Part shown: piece by piece, positions 7,323 through 16,407 of the stretch
Layout: each line of letters starts with the position of its first letter
How positions within the stretch are numbered: the first letter of the stretch is position 1
Origin: JALHNI01 sp044226365
GTDB taxonomy: Bacteria > Acidobacteriota > Terriglobia > Bryobacterales > Bryobacteraceae
Reading direction: 5' to 3'
Length of the DNA stretch: 64,000 nt
Assembly (NCBI GenBank): GCA_044226365.1
Contig: JBGAHE010000003.1
Span: forward strand, 1 to 64,000
Notes under the pieces: model-generated
What the model saw: only the letters and a program-made list of their open reading frames with translations
Databases searched by the model: none
What the model was told of the DNA's origin: nothing
Made by a program: the position numbers and the translations under genes

Positions 7323-8186
7323 ATGTGTGACCAAAAGCATTTTGAAGACGACCGCCTGGAGTTTGAAGCTCGGGGGCTGGTGACGAGGCAACAGTTCGGC
7401 GTGCTGCTGAGCGCGGGGGTGGCGATGATGCTGCCGCCGGTGGCGAATGCAGTGGCGGTGAGCGAGAGCGAAGTGACGATCACGACGCCGGATGGGACGG
7501 CGGATGCTTATTTTGTGCATCCGGCGAGCGGGAAGTCGCCGGCGGTGCTGGTGTGGCCGGATATTTTCGGGCTGCGGCCGGCGTTCCGGCAGATGGGGAA
7601 GCGGCTAGCGGAGTCCGGGTATGCGGTGCTGGTGGTGAATCAGTTCTACCGGACGAAGAAGGCTCCGACGGCGCCGCAGGGTTCGGCGACGCCGATTCCG
7701 GAGCTGCGGCCGCTGACGCAGGGGCTGAATGCGACGACGCACGTGACCGATGCGAAGGCGTTTATCGAGTGGCTGGACAAGCAGAAAGCGGTGGCGACGA
7801 ACAAGAAGGTGGGCACGCAGGGGTATTGCATGGGCGGCCCGATGGCGTTCCGAACGGCGGCGGCGGTGCCGGAGCGGGTGGGGGCGGTGGCGTCGTTCCA
7901 TGGAGGCGGGTTGGTGACCGAGGCGGCGGACAGTCCGCATACGATGGCGGCCAAGACGAAGGCGCAGTTTCTGGTGGCGATCGCGGCGAACGACGACCAA
8001 CGCGCGCCGAACGATAAGACCGTGTTGAAGGAGACCTTCGAGACGGCGAAGCGGCCGGCGGAGATCGAGGTGTACACGGATGCGGCGCACGGGTGGTGCC
8101 CGCCGGATTCGCGCGTCTACAACGAGCCGCAAGCGGAGAAGGCGTGGAGCCGGCTGCTGGCGCTGTACGGCAAAGCGCTGAAGTAA
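7323..8186 (+). CDS. dienelactone hydrolase family protein
   Basis: The 287-residue product is an alpha/beta hydrolase of the dienelactone hydrolase type. The nucleophile motif GYCMGG puts Cys at 169, the acid is probably Asp 224 or 225 (ANDDQ), and His 256 lies in AAHGW, giving the Cys-Asp-His triad of the family. Family enzymes hydrolyse dienelactones or similar esters. A hydrophobic stretch at about residues 25-43 ending in ANA suggests export after an unusually long charged N-terminus; no clear twin-arginine pair is seen. A good Shine-Dalgarno (GGAAGGAG) precedes the ATG. The gene stands alone and ends at a hairpin terminator. Confidence 0.87.
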   Translation: MCDQKHFEDDRLEFEARGLVTRQQFGVLLSAGVAMMLPPVANAVAVSESEVTITTPDGTADAYFVHPASGKSPAVLVWPDIFGLRPAFRQMGKRLAESGYAVLVVNQFYRTKKAPTAPQGSATPIPELRPLTQGLNATTHVTDAKAFIEWLDKQKAVATNKKVGTQGYCMGGPMAFRTAAAVPERVGAVASFHGGGLVTEAADSPHTMAAKTKAQFLVAIAANDDQRAPNDKTVLKETFETAKRPAEIEVYTDAAHGWCPPDSRVYNEPQAEKAWSRLLALYGKALK

Positions 8187-8210
8187 CACCGCCAGCGAAT
8201 GGCAAGCACC

Positions 8211-8251
8211 GGGGCCGGCTGAGCGGGGAAGCTTAGCCGGCCCCGTTTTTT
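8211..8251 (+). terminator. rho-independent terminator after the dienelactone hydrolase gene
   Basis: A perfect 10-bp stem (GGGGCCGGCT at 8211-8220 with AGCCGGCCCC at 8235-8244) with a 14-base loop is followed by six T residues from 8246. The stop codon of the convergent minus-strand gene lies inside this hairpin. Confidence 0.8.
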
Positions 8252-9435
8252 ACACGGAAGCGAATCAGTTTGAACTTGTCGGCGCTGGTGCGGCAGGCGA
8301 CGACGGTATCGCCCGGCTGGCTGGCGGTGGAACTGGTGTGCGCGAGACGGATGGCGCCGGTGGAGACGCCAGCGGTGGCGGTGCCGAGGCGGATGACCGA
8401 GGGGGCGGGACTGGGGCCGGTTCCGGTGGCGGGGCTGGGTCCGGTGGTGGGGGCGAACGGGAAGCGCCAGTAGATGACGCGCACTTTGTTTTCACTATCG
8501 CGGCAGCCGACGGCGAGGTCGCTTTGGCGGAGGCGGACGATGTCGATGGAGGAGGCGGCCCCGGCCGAGGCTTCGAGCCAACGGGTGAGGGTGCCATCGG
8601 TGCGGATCCGCCAGGCGATGACTTTGAGCGTGCCCTCTTTGGTGATGACGGCGGTGGCGAGGCAGTCCTCGAGCGAGCGGGAGAAGGTGGTGGCGGCGAC
8701 CTCGGTAATTTCGTCGTCCGTGACGATTTCAGAGACGAACTCGACTGAGGGAGGTTGTTGCGGTTCGACGTGAATCCGCCAGGTGGCGAGCCGCAGCTTT
8801 TGCGAACTGATGCTGGCGGTGAAGACGGTGGCAGTGTGGAGGACGCCGTTCCCGGGCGCAACCTGGTGGGCCACGATGGCGGTCTGGGTGACGCGCCCCG
8901 GCGCGACGGCCGAAGCCAACTCTTCCAGGCTGCTGCCGCCACTGATCCAAGCGGTGACGCGAAGCTGTTGGGTCCCGGGAGCGGTGTGGGCGGTGGCGGC
9001 CAGATAGCCGCTGGCACCGCCGCTGAGGCCGCCGGGGGTGGACGAGCCCCGGGTAGGGACCAGGGTAAAGGTGGTGCGGAAGGCGGCGAGTTTGAGGTGC
9101 GAGCAGAGGCTGCCTTGGGCGTCGCGGGAGGGATAGGTCTGGTTCCAGCGTTGGAGTTCCAAGGGACTGCCGCCGGCAATCTTTTTGACGCTGGTGAGCC
9201 AAGTGTCGGCGGAGTGAAGGGCGAGGGAGGGATCGGAGCATTGGCCGGGAGCTTGGGTGGCGCCGAAGTTGGCGAGGGTACCGCCGGGGTCGAGGCGATA
9301 CTTCACGACTTTCAGGTAGCTGGAACTGGTGAGCACGGCGGCCGCCAGGGTGTGGTCGTCAGCCATCGCGATGTCGTAGGTGTTGACGAAGTCTTCTTCG
9401 AGGTCACCGACGCGTTCGATATCGAAGCTGGGCAT
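8233..9435 (-). CDS. hypothetical protein, predicted seven-repeat beta-propeller
   Basis: I recognise no named family. The 400-residue product has no signal peptide. It contains a repeated strand motif of the form LKVxxWRI at about residues 40-47, 92-98, 158-163, 214-221, 270-277, 317-324 and 387-395, that is, seven repeats spaced 50-75 residues apart. That spacing and the aromatic end of each strand suggest a seven-bladed beta-propeller. A Pro/Gly/Ser-rich linker lies at 329-347, between repeats six and seven. It is the last gene of a minus-strand run, 16 bases after the sialidase-like gene, so it may bind or act with that exported enzyme. No catalytic residues can be named. Confidence 0.6.
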   Translation of the reverse strand: MPSFDIERVGDLEEDFVNTYDIAMADDHTLAAAVLTSSSYLKVVKYRLDPGGTLANFGATQAPGQCSDPSLALHSADTWLTSVKKIAGGSPLELQRWNQTYPSRDAQGSLCSHLKLAAFRTTFTLVPTRGSSTPGGLSGGASGYLAATAHTAPGTQQLRVTAWISGGSSLEELASAVAPGRVTQTAIVAHQVAPGNGVLHTATVFTASISSQKLRLATWRIHVEPQQPPSVEFVSEIVTDDEITEVAATTFSRSLEDCLATAVITKEGTLKVIAWRIRTDGTLTRWLEASAGAASSIDIVRLRQSDLAVGCRDSENKVRVIYWRFPFAPTTGPSPATGTGPSPAPSVIRLGTATAGVSTGAIRLAHTSSTASQPGDTVVACRTSADKFKLIRFRVKNGAG

Positions 9436-9451
9436 GTCCCGATTCTATCGG

Positions 9452-10600
9452 TCAATCGAGTTGGCCAAAGAGGATGCGTTCTTTGCGGCTGGGGGAGGAG
9501 TCGCCCTGGGTGACGGTGAAATAGATGACGCCGCGGTACTCGTGAAAGGAGGCGTATTGGAAGGAACGGTCCGTGGCGAAGCGGTATTTGCGCTCCCAGT
9601 GGACGCCATCGCGGGAGACGTCGAGGTTGAAGACGGAGCGGGAGACGCCGTTGACGCGGGTGGATTCCTGCCAGCCGAGATAGTAGAGGCCGCCGAATTT
9701 TTCGAAGTTGGGCTTGGAACTGGCGCCGTTGGGGATGAGGTCGCGGTAGGCGGGCGGGGTCCAGGTGCGGCCGTCGCGGCTGGTGGAGAACATGTAGTTG
9801 CCGGTGCCGCCATCCTGACGGCAGATGGCCAGCCAGGTGCCGTCGGGGAGGCGGTTGACGGCGGATTCGGTGAGCTTTTCGGGTCCAGCGGGGTTGTAGT
9901 GGCCGAGGACGGTGAAGGTGTCGCGGCGGCGGTTGAGGGTGGCCAAGGCGTTCTGCCCGGCGGGGTAGTTGTTCAGGACGACATAGATTTGGCCGCCAAA
10001 GGTCTTGAACGAATCGATGTTGTAGAGGCCGTAGTCTTTGCGTTCGCGGCGGAAGCCCTGGGCGGCGGCATCGTCGTAGAAGGGCTTGGGCTGCATGGGG
10101 AAGGTGCCGGCGCGGGTGCGCAGTTGGAGGGTGCCGAGATGAGTGGAGAACTTCATTTGGCGGAGGTCGAAGTCGAGGTAGTGGGATTGGGCTTCGCGTT
10201 GGCGGGGGGCTTCGCTGGCGAAGAAGGTGCGGAGGGTGTGACGGTCCTTTTGGAGGATGCGGGGGACGAAGCAGGCGCCGGGGGGTAGGGTGGCGTTGGC
10301 GAAGGTCTGGCCGCCTTTGGCCATGGGGAGGCGGTGGGTGACTTGCATGGTGCGGAGGTCAACGACGGAGAGCGTGCAGTAGACGAAGGGCCATTCGGCA
10401 TTTTCGCCGGGCTGGACGTCGTTGGCCATGGCGACGATGTAGGCGTGGTGGTCGACGATGACGAACTCGGCGTCGTGGGCGCCTTTGACTTCGGGGCCCG
10501 TGACAGTGACGAGGCGGCTCATGACGCGGTTGGCTTCGGCGACGGGATCGGCGGCGAGGGTCGGGAGGGTGAGGAGGAGGAAGAGGCTGAGGCGGGTCAA
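9452..10600 (-). CDS. secreted sialidase-like (neuraminidase-fold) protein
   Basis: The 382-residue product begins with a clear signal peptide (MTRLSLFLLLTLPTLAADP). Two Asp-box-like motifs, STSRDGRTW near 272-280 and DVSRDGVHW near 327-335, indicate a six-bladed sialidase fold. The full catalytic set of GH33 (Arg triad, Tyr, Glu, Asp) cannot be assigned by eye, so the substrate is uncertain; sialidase-fold proteins also include other glycosidases and non-enzymes. It lies 88 bases after a Gfo/Idh/MocA gene and 16 bases before the beta-propeller gene on the same strand. The nearby epimerase and sulfatase genes make a role in host- or plant-derived glycan breakdown plausible. Confidence 0.65.
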   Translation of the reverse strand: MTRLSLFLLLTLPTLAADPVAEANRVMSRLVTVTGPEVKGAHDAEFVIVDHHAYIVAMANDVQPGENAEWPFVYCTLSVVDLRTMQVTHRLPMAKGGQTFANATLPPGACFVPRILQKDRHTLRTFFASEAPRQREAQSHYLDFDLRQMKFSTHLGTLQLRTRAGTFPMQPKPFYDDAAAQGFRRERKDYGLYNIDSFKTFGGQIYVVLNNYPAGQNALATLNRRRDTFTVLGHYNPAGPEKLTESAVNRLPDGTWLAICRQDGGTGNYMFSTSRDGRTWTPPAYRDLIPNGASSKPNFEKFGGLYYLGWQESTRVNGVSRSVFNLDVSRDGVHWERKYRFATDRSFQYASFHEYRGVIYFTVTQGDSSPSRKERILFGQLD

Positions 10601-10688
10601 GGGACCATGCTAACGCGAGGGCGGACGTCCGGGCGGGAGGCTATGGTGGACTGGGAGGCGACCAGAGCCGCCCCCCGCGAAGGTTCGT

Positions 10689-11945
10689 TTAGAAGAACTT
10701 AGTGACGCCGGGGCGCGGAAGGGGGGCGACTTCCTTGGAGCCGGACCAATCGAGGTTTTCTGGGAAGAGGCGCTCCTGCGAGTTGAGAGCCATGTCATAG
10801 GTGATCTGCTGACCGGTGTAAGCGGCCATGCGGCCCATGATGCCGACCATGGTGCTGACGGCCATGCGGTCGCCGTCGTTCTGGGGTTCGCCTTTGCGGA
10901 TGGCGGCAAACAGAACGTCGTGCTCGTACTGATACATGTCGTTCTTGGTGCCTTCGAAGGTCCAGGAGGTGGCGCCTTCGATGCGGGGGAGGGGGCCGCG
11001 GCCGATGGTGACGGCGCCTTTGGTGCCGAGGATGTAGTCGCCGTTTTCGTTGTGGCAGCCGGGAATCTGGCGGTGAACGACGTGGGCGCGGCGGTTCTTG
11101 GAGTAGAGGTAATTGACTTCGATGTGATCGAAGATGTTGCCGCCTTCGGAGGGAATGGCGCGGCCGCCGATGGCGGTGCAACTGACGGGCGTCTCATCGC
11201 CGAAAGCCCACTGGACTTTGTCGACGGTGTGGATGGCCTGTTCGACGAGGCCATCGCCGCTGATCCAGGCGAAGTTGTACCAGTTGCGGAGCTGCCATTC
11301 GACGTCACTGACGCCGGCGGGGCGGGCGCTGGCCGGGGGCATGGGCTTGACGGGGTTGGTGAGGTAGGTGCCGTAGTAGGAGACGAGATCGCCGATGGCG
11401 CCCTGCTGCATCTGCTCGAAGGTGGCGCGGATGTAGTTGGAGTAACGCCAGCAGAAGCCGGAGACGACGGAGAGTTTCTTTTCTTTGGCGAGCTTGGTGG
11501 TTTCCATGACGCTGCGGACGCCGGGGGCGTCGACGGCGATGGGCTTTTCGACGAAGAGGTGCTTGTTGGCTTCGACGGCGGCGCGGTAGTGCTGCGGGCG
11601 GAAGCCGGGAGGCGTGGCCAGGATGACAACGTCGACGTCGGTGGCCAGGAGCTTGGCGAAAGCGTCGAGACCGGTGAACTTTTGGGCGGGTTCGACTTTG
11701 ACCTTGTCACCGACGGCGCGTTTGAGGCGGGCGAGGGATTCGTCGATGATGTTGAGGTCGAGGTCGGCGACGGCCGTGAGTTCGGCATAATCGTCGGCTT
11801 TGAGGGCCTGGAGGGCGGCGCCGCTGCCGCGTCCGCCGGCGCCGACCAAGCCGACCTTGATGGCTTTGGTGGCCTGCGCGGCCTTCAAATAAGCGGGAGC
11901 CGCGGCGGCAGTGGCGAGCAGGAAGTGACGTCGTTGGGAGTCCAT
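10689..11945 (-). CDS. exported Gfo/Idh/MocA family oxidoreductase
   Basis: The 418-residue product has a twin-arginine-like N-terminus (MDSQRRHFLLATAAAAP), then a Rossmann NAD(P) motif GLVGAGGRGSG near residue 32 and the family motif EKP near residue 133. The second domain is the usual alpha/beta dehydrogenase fold. Members oxidise or rearrange sugars and related polyols; the substrate is unknown. A strong Shine-Dalgarno (AAGGAG) lies before the ATG. It is the first gene of a minus-strand run and is divergent by 32 bases from the DUF1549/DUF1553 operon, so the two operons may share a control region. Confidence 0.88.
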   Translation of the reverse strand: MDSQRRHFLLATAAAAPAYLKAAQATKAIKVGLVGAGGRGSGAALQALKADDYAELTAVADLDLNIIDESLARLKRAVGDKVKVEPAQKFTGLDAFAKLLATDVDVVILATPPGFRPQHYRAAVEANKHLFVEKPIAVDAPGVRSVMETTKLAKEKKLSVVSGFCWRYSNYIRATFEQMQQGAIGDLVSYYGTYLTNPVKPMPPASARPAGVSDVEWQLRNWYNFAWISGDGLVEQAIHTVDKVQWAFGDETPVSCTAIGGRAIPSEGGNIFDHIEVNYLYSKNRRAHVVHRQIPGCHNENGDYILGTKGAVTIGRGPLPRIEGATSWTFEGTKNDMYQYEHDVLFAAIRKGEPQNDGDRMAVSTMVGIMGRMAAYTGQQITYDMALNSQERLFPENLDWSGSKEVAPLPRPGVTKFF

Positions 11946-11977
11946 GGTGCTCCTTCAAGTATATTGGCATTGAGCCC

Positions 11978-14900
11978 ATGCGCATCTTTGCCGCTCTAGT
12001 TTTGACGGTTCTGGCGGCTGCCGCGGAGCCGTCCCGAGTCGAATTCAACCGCCAGATTCGTCCGCTGCTATCGGACCGCTGCTTTGCGTGTCATGGTCCG
12101 GACTCGGGCAATCGCAAGAGTCCGCTGCGGTTGGACCGGGAGGCGGAGGCGAAGGCGGATTTGGGCAAGGGCCGGTTTGGAATTGTGCCTGGAAACCCAG
12201 CGAAAAGCGGCATTTACCAGCGGGTGACGTCGGCGAACAAGGGTCTGCGGATGCCGCCGGCATATGCGGGACACGACAAGCTGCCGGACGAGCAGATTGC
12301 GCTATTGAAGCGGTGGATCGAAGAGGGCGCGCCGTATGAAGCGCACTATTCGTTCATTCCGCCGAAGCGACCGGAGGTGCCGGCCGGGCAGAAGGCGATC
12401 GACTATTTTGTGCGGGCGCGGTTAACGCGCGAAGGTTTACAACCAGCACCGGAAGCCGAGCGGCGGGTGTTGATCCGGCGGGTGACGTTGGATCTGACAG
12501 GGCTGCCGCCCACGCCGGCCGAGGTGGAGGCGTTTCTGGCGGACAAGGAGCCGGGCGCGTATGAGCGGGTGGTGGATCGCCTGTTGGGATCGAGCCGGTA
12601 TGCGGAGCGGATGGCGATTCGTTGGCTGGAAGCGGCGCGGTATGCGGATACGAATGGGTACCAGAGTGACGGTCCGCGGGACATGTGGCGTTGGCGGGAT
12701 TGGGTGATCGAGGCGTTCCAGAAGAACATGCCGTTCGATCAGTTCGCGATGGAGCAGATCGCCGGCGACTTGTTGCCGCACGCGACGCTCTCGCAAAAGA
12801 TGGCGACCGGGTTTCAGCGGAATCATCGGACGAGCGCCGAGGGCGGCATTGTGGATGAGGAGTTCCGCGTGGAGTATATGGCGGACCGGGCGGAGACGAC
12901 GTCGACGGTATTTTTGGGGATGACGCTGGGCTGCGCGCGGTGCCACGACCATAAGTTCGATCCGCTGACGCAAAAGGATTTCTATGCGATGTTCGCGTTC
13001 TACAACAACGCTCCGGAGCGGGGCTTTGTGTGGAACTTCGGAAACGAGCCGCCTTACATCAAGGCGCCGCTGCCGGCGCAGAGGGCCAAGCTCGATGAGT
13101 TGGACGATCGGCTGAAGGCGCAGAGCGCGAAGTGGGAGGGGCTGGAGCGGGCGGTGGCGAAGGCGCAGGCGGGATGGCAGCCGCCGGACAAGCCGTGGAA
13201 GGTGAACGAAGGGCTGGCGCTCGACGGGATCGGGGAGTTTACGTGCACCGGATCCTGCGCGCCGTTCGATGGGAAGTCCTATCTGGAACGGAAGCTGCCG
13301 AAGGACGCGAAGGATCAGCCGAAGTTCAATAACCAGGATCCGTTTACGCTGGCGGCGCGCATCAGGCCGACGGCGAAGGATGGGGCGATATTGGCGCGGG
13401 CGGAGGATCTGTGGGAGGGACAACAGCACGGGCTGTATCTGGTGGACGGGAAGCTGCGGCTGCATATCGTGTTCCGATGGAGCGATCTGGGAGCGCGGGT
13501 GGAGACGGAGCAGCCGTTGAAGCTCAACGAATGGCAGCATGTGGCGGCGACTTACGACGGCGGCATGCGCGCGGCGGGCATTCACCTGTATGTGAACGGC
13601 GTGGAGCAGAAGCTGAAGGTGCTGTTCGACAACCTGGTATGGCCGATTGACAACAAGTATGCGTGGCGGATTGGCGCGGGGGCGAGCTTACGCTTCCAGG
13701 GCGAAATCAGCGAGCCGTTGATTTATCAGCGGGCGTTGACGGCGGAGGAAGTGAGTACGCTGCCTTTGAGCGAGTCGCTGGCGGCGTTGAAGAAGGTGGC
13801 GACGCCGGCGGCGCAAGCGAAGCTGCGGATGGCGTTTTTGGAGCTGGGTCTGCCGGCGACCTTGCGGCAGGAACTCGACACGCTGCGTTCGATCGAGAAG
13901 GAGCGCAATCAGTTTCTGGCAAAGGTGCCGACGGTGATGGTGCTGCAGGAGGCCCCAGAGCCACGGCAGGCGTATGTATTGAAGCGCGGGGCCTATGACC
14001 AGCATGGCGAGCCCGTGTCCGCGGCCATTCCGGCGGCTTTGCCCGGTTGGCAGGCAGAGTGGCCGAAGAATCGGCTGGGGCTGGCGCGCTGGCTGGTATC
14101 GCGCCAGAATCCGTTAACGGCGCGGGTGACAGTGAACCGGTATTGGCAGATGTTGTTCGGGATCGGGCTGGTGAAGACGGTGGAAGACTTCGGGTCCCAG
14201 GGCGAGTGGCCGCTGCACATGGAGTTACTCGACTGGTTGGCGGTGGAGTTTATGGAGAGCGGCTGGGATACACGGCACTTACTCAAGACGATGGTGACGA
14301 GTGCGACTTACCGGCAGAGCTCGGCAGTGAGTGCCGCGCTGCAGGCGCGAGATCCGGAGAATCGGCTGTTGGCACGCGGGCCGCGCTTGCGGATTTCGCC
14401 GGAGATGGTGCGCGACCAGGCGCTAGCCGTATCCGGATTGCTGGTGGAACGGGTGGGCGGACCGTCCGTGAAGCCGTATCAGCCGCCGGGGTTGTGGCAG
14501 GAGTTAGCGGGGGGCAAGGACTATGTGGCCGATCAGGGTGAAGGTCTTTACCGGCGGAGTTTATATACGTATTGGAAGCGGACGATCGCGCCGCCGGGCA
14601 TGGTGAACTTCGATTCGCCGACGCGCGAACTGTGCGTGGTGCGCGAGGGCCGGACGAATACGCCGCTGCAGGCGCTGAATCTGATGAACGATGTGCTGTA
14701 TCTGGAGGCGGCGCGGAAGCTGGCGGAGCGGATACTCGCGGCGGGTCCGGGTGCGGAGGAGCGGCTGAAGGAAGCTTATCGGCTGACGTTGGCGCGCGAA
14801 CCGCAGGACCGGGAAATGCAGGTCTTGAAGCGGACGCTGGAGCGGTGGGAGCGGCGGTATCGGCAGGATCCGCGGGCGGCGGAGGAGTTTCTGAATCAGG

Positions 14901-15004
14901 GGTCATCGCCGCGGGATGAGCGTTATCCGGCAAGTGAGTTGGCGAGTTATGCGGCGGTGGCGAGCATGGTGCTGAATTTAGACGAGGCGGTGACCAAGGA
15001 ATGA
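11978..15004 (+). CDS. exported cytochrome-c-like/DUF1549/LamG/DUF1553 protein
   Basis: The 1008-residue product has a signal peptide (residues 1-16), then a planctomycete-type cytochrome c motif CFACH (residues 35-39), a DUF1549 domain (about 128-345), a concanavalin-like LamG insert (about 405-585) and a DUF1553 domain (about 690-980). This architecture is widespread in Planctomycetes, Verrucomicrobia and Solibacter-type Acidobacteria, usually next to a DUF1501 gene, as here. The biochemical role is unproven; the heme site and lectin-like insert suggest a redox protein acting on carbohydrates outside the cell. It overlaps the next gene by ATGA. Confidence 0.9.
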   Translation: MRIFAALVLTVLAAAAEPSRVEFNRQIRPLLSDRCFACHGPDSGNRKSPLRLDREAEAKADLGKGRFGIVPGNPAKSGIYQRVTSANKGLRMPPAYAGHDKLPDEQIALLKRWIEEGAPYEAHYSFIPPKRPEVPAGQKAIDYFVRARLTREGLQPAPEAERRVLIRRVTLDLTGLPPTPAEVEAFLADKEPGAYERVVDRLLGSSRYAERMAIRWLEAARYADTNGYQSDGPRDMWRWRDWVIEAFQKNMPFDQFAMEQIAGDLLPHATLSQKMATGFQRNHRTSAEGGIVDEEFRVEYMADRAETTSTVFLGMTLGCARCHDHKFDPLTQKDFYAMFAFYNNAPERGFVWNFGNEPPYIKAPLPAQRAKLDELDDRLKAQSAKWEGLERAVAKAQAGWQPPDKPWKVNEGLALDGIGEFTCTGSCAPFDGKSYLERKLPKDAKDQPKFNNQDPFTLAARIRPTAKDGAILARAEDLWEGQQHGLYLVDGKLRLHIVFRWSDLGARVETEQPLKLNEWQHVAATYDGGMRAAGIHLYVNGVEQKLKVLFDNLVWPIDNKYAWRIGAGASLRFQGEISEPLIYQRALTAEEVSTLPLSESLAALKKVATPAAQAKLRMAFLELGLPATLRQELDTLRSIEKERNQFLAKVPTVMVLQEAPEPRQAYVLKRGAYDQHGEPVSAAIPAALPGWQAEWPKNRLGLARWLVSRQNPLTARVTVNRYWQMLFGIGLVKTVEDFGSQGEWPLHMELLDWLAVEFMESGWDTRHLLKTMVTSATYRQSSAVSAALQARDPENRLLARGPRLRISPEMVRDQALAVSGLLVERVGGPSVKPYQPPGLWQELAGGKDYVADQGEGLYRRSLYTYWKRTIAPPGMVNFDSPTRELCVVREGRTNTPLQALNLMNDVLYLEAARKLAERILAAGPGAEERLKEAYRLTLAREPQDREMQVLKRTLERWERRYRQDPRAAEEFLNQGSSPRDERYPASELASYAAVASMVLNLDEAVTKE

Positions 15005-16407
15005 CGCGTCGCGACTTAATCGCCCGAAGCGTAACCGGACTGGGAGCGCTGACGCACTTACTCGGCGCAAAGACAACCGGCGGGCTGCCGGGCATGCCGA
15101 CGCGCCAGCCGACAGCGAAGCGGGTGATCTATCTGTTTCAGAGCGGCGGCCCTTCGCAGTTCGAGACGTTCGACTATAAGCCGCAGTTGGTGAAACTGGC
15201 CGGGACGAACTTGCCGGAGAGCATCCGGCAGGGGCAGCGGCTGACGGGCATGTCGTCGCAGCAGGCGAACTTTCCGGTGGTGCCGACGCGGTTTGGGTTC
15301 AAGCAGCGGGGACAGTCCGGCGCGTGGGTGAGCGAGTTATTGCCGCACACGGCGGCGATCGCGGATGACCTGTGCTTCGTGAAGTCGCTGCACACGGAAG
15401 CCATTAACCATGATCCGGCGGTGACGTTCTTCCAGACAGGCTCGCAAATTGCGGGGCGGCCCAGCATCGGGGCTTGGGCGTCGTACGGGTTGGGGGCGGA
15501 GACGGAGAATCTGCCGGCGTTTGTGGTGATGATTTCACCAGGATCCGGGGGTGGGGGTCAGCCGCTGTATGACCGGCTGTGGGGCTCGGGATTCCTGCCG
15601 ACACGGTACCAGGGCGTGAAGTTCCGGTCGGTGGGCGATCCGGTGCTGTATTTGTCGGACCCGCCCGGATTTTCGAAGGAGAGTCGGCGGGAGTATCTGG
15701 ATTCGCTGAATGAGCTGAACCAGATGAAACTCAGCGAGGCGGGCGATCCGGAGATAGCGACCCGGATGGCGCAATATGAGATGGCGTTCCGGATGCAATC
15801 GTCGGTGCCGGAGTTAGTGGATTTGAAACAGGAAAGCGCAGCGACGCTGAAGCTTTACGGCGACGATGTCACCAAGCCGGGAACGTTTGCTTATAACTGC
15901 CTGATGGCGAGGCGGCTGGCGGAACGCGGCGTGCGCTTTATTCAGCTGTATCATCGCGATTGGGACCATCATGGCGGCCTGGTGAAGGGCATGCCGGTGC
16001 GCTGCAAGGAGACCGATCAACCGGCGGCAGCGCTGATCCGCGATTTGAAGCAGCGCGGGATGCTCGACGATACGCTGGTGGTGTGGGGCGGCGAATTCGG
16101 CCGGACGGTTTATTGCCAGGGCGTGCTGAGCAAGGAAGAGTACGGTCGCGATCATCATCCCCGGTGTTTCTCGATGTGGATGGCAGGCGGCGGCATCGCG
16201 CCGGGTGTCTCTTACGGGGAGACGGACGATTACAGCTACAACGTGGTGAAGGATCCGGTACACGTGCATGACTTACAGGCGACGCTACTGCATTGCCTGG
16301 GCGTGGATCATACGAGGCTGACTTACCGGTTCCAGGGCCGCTATTTCCGCTTGACAGACGTGCATGGTCAGGTGGTGAAGCCGATTTTGCGCGAGGCGCG
16401 GAGTTAG
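15001..16407 (+). CDS. DUF1501 family protein (alkaline-phosphatase/sulfatase-like fold), exported
   Basis: The 468-residue product starts with MTRRDLIARSVTGLGALTHL, a twin-arginine-like leader. It contains the family segments YLFQSGGPSQFETFDYKP near the start, the GGEFGR motif near residue 365 and a DHHPRCFS segment near residue 383. DUF1501 proteins share the alkaline phosphatase superfamily fold, but their substrates are unknown. The start overlaps the stop of the DUF1553 gene by four bases, the common pairing of these two families. The next gene starts at the base after its TAG. Confidence 0.9.
   Translation: MTRRDLIARSVTGLGALTHLLGAKTTGGLPGMPTRQPTAKRVIYLFQSGGPSQFETFDYKPQLVKLAGTNLPESIRQGQRLTGMSSQQANFPVVPTRFGFKQRGQSGAWVSELLPHTAAIADDLCFVKSLHTEAINHDPAVTFFQTGSQIAGRPSIGAWASYGLGAETENLPAFVVMISPGSGGGGQPLYDRLWGSGFLPTRYQGVKFRSVGDPVLYLSDPPGFSKESRREYLDSLNELNQMKLSEAGDPEIATRMAQYEMAFRMQSSVPELVDLKQESAATLKLYGDDVTKPGTFAYNCLMARRLAERGVRFIQLYHRDWDHHGGLVKGMPVRCKETDQPAAALIRDLKQRGMLDDTLVVWGGEFGRTVYCQGVLSKEEYGRDHHPRCFSMWMAGGGIAPGVSYGETDDYSYNVVKDPVHVHDLQATLLHCLGVDHTRLTYRFQGRYFRLTDVHGQVVKPILREARS

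Noticed and set aside
10610..11999. long open frames overlapping the Gfo/Idh/MocA gene in other frames (10610-11788 minus and 10920-11999 plus)
   Set aside because: They are composed of Ser/Pro/Ala or Gly/Asp/Val runs and have no start signal; the Gfo/Idh/MocA frame has clear motifs.
12437..13585. 382-codon open frame on the minus strand
   Set aside because: It lies antisense inside the DUF1549/DUF1553 gene and is mostly Arg/Leu/Pro.
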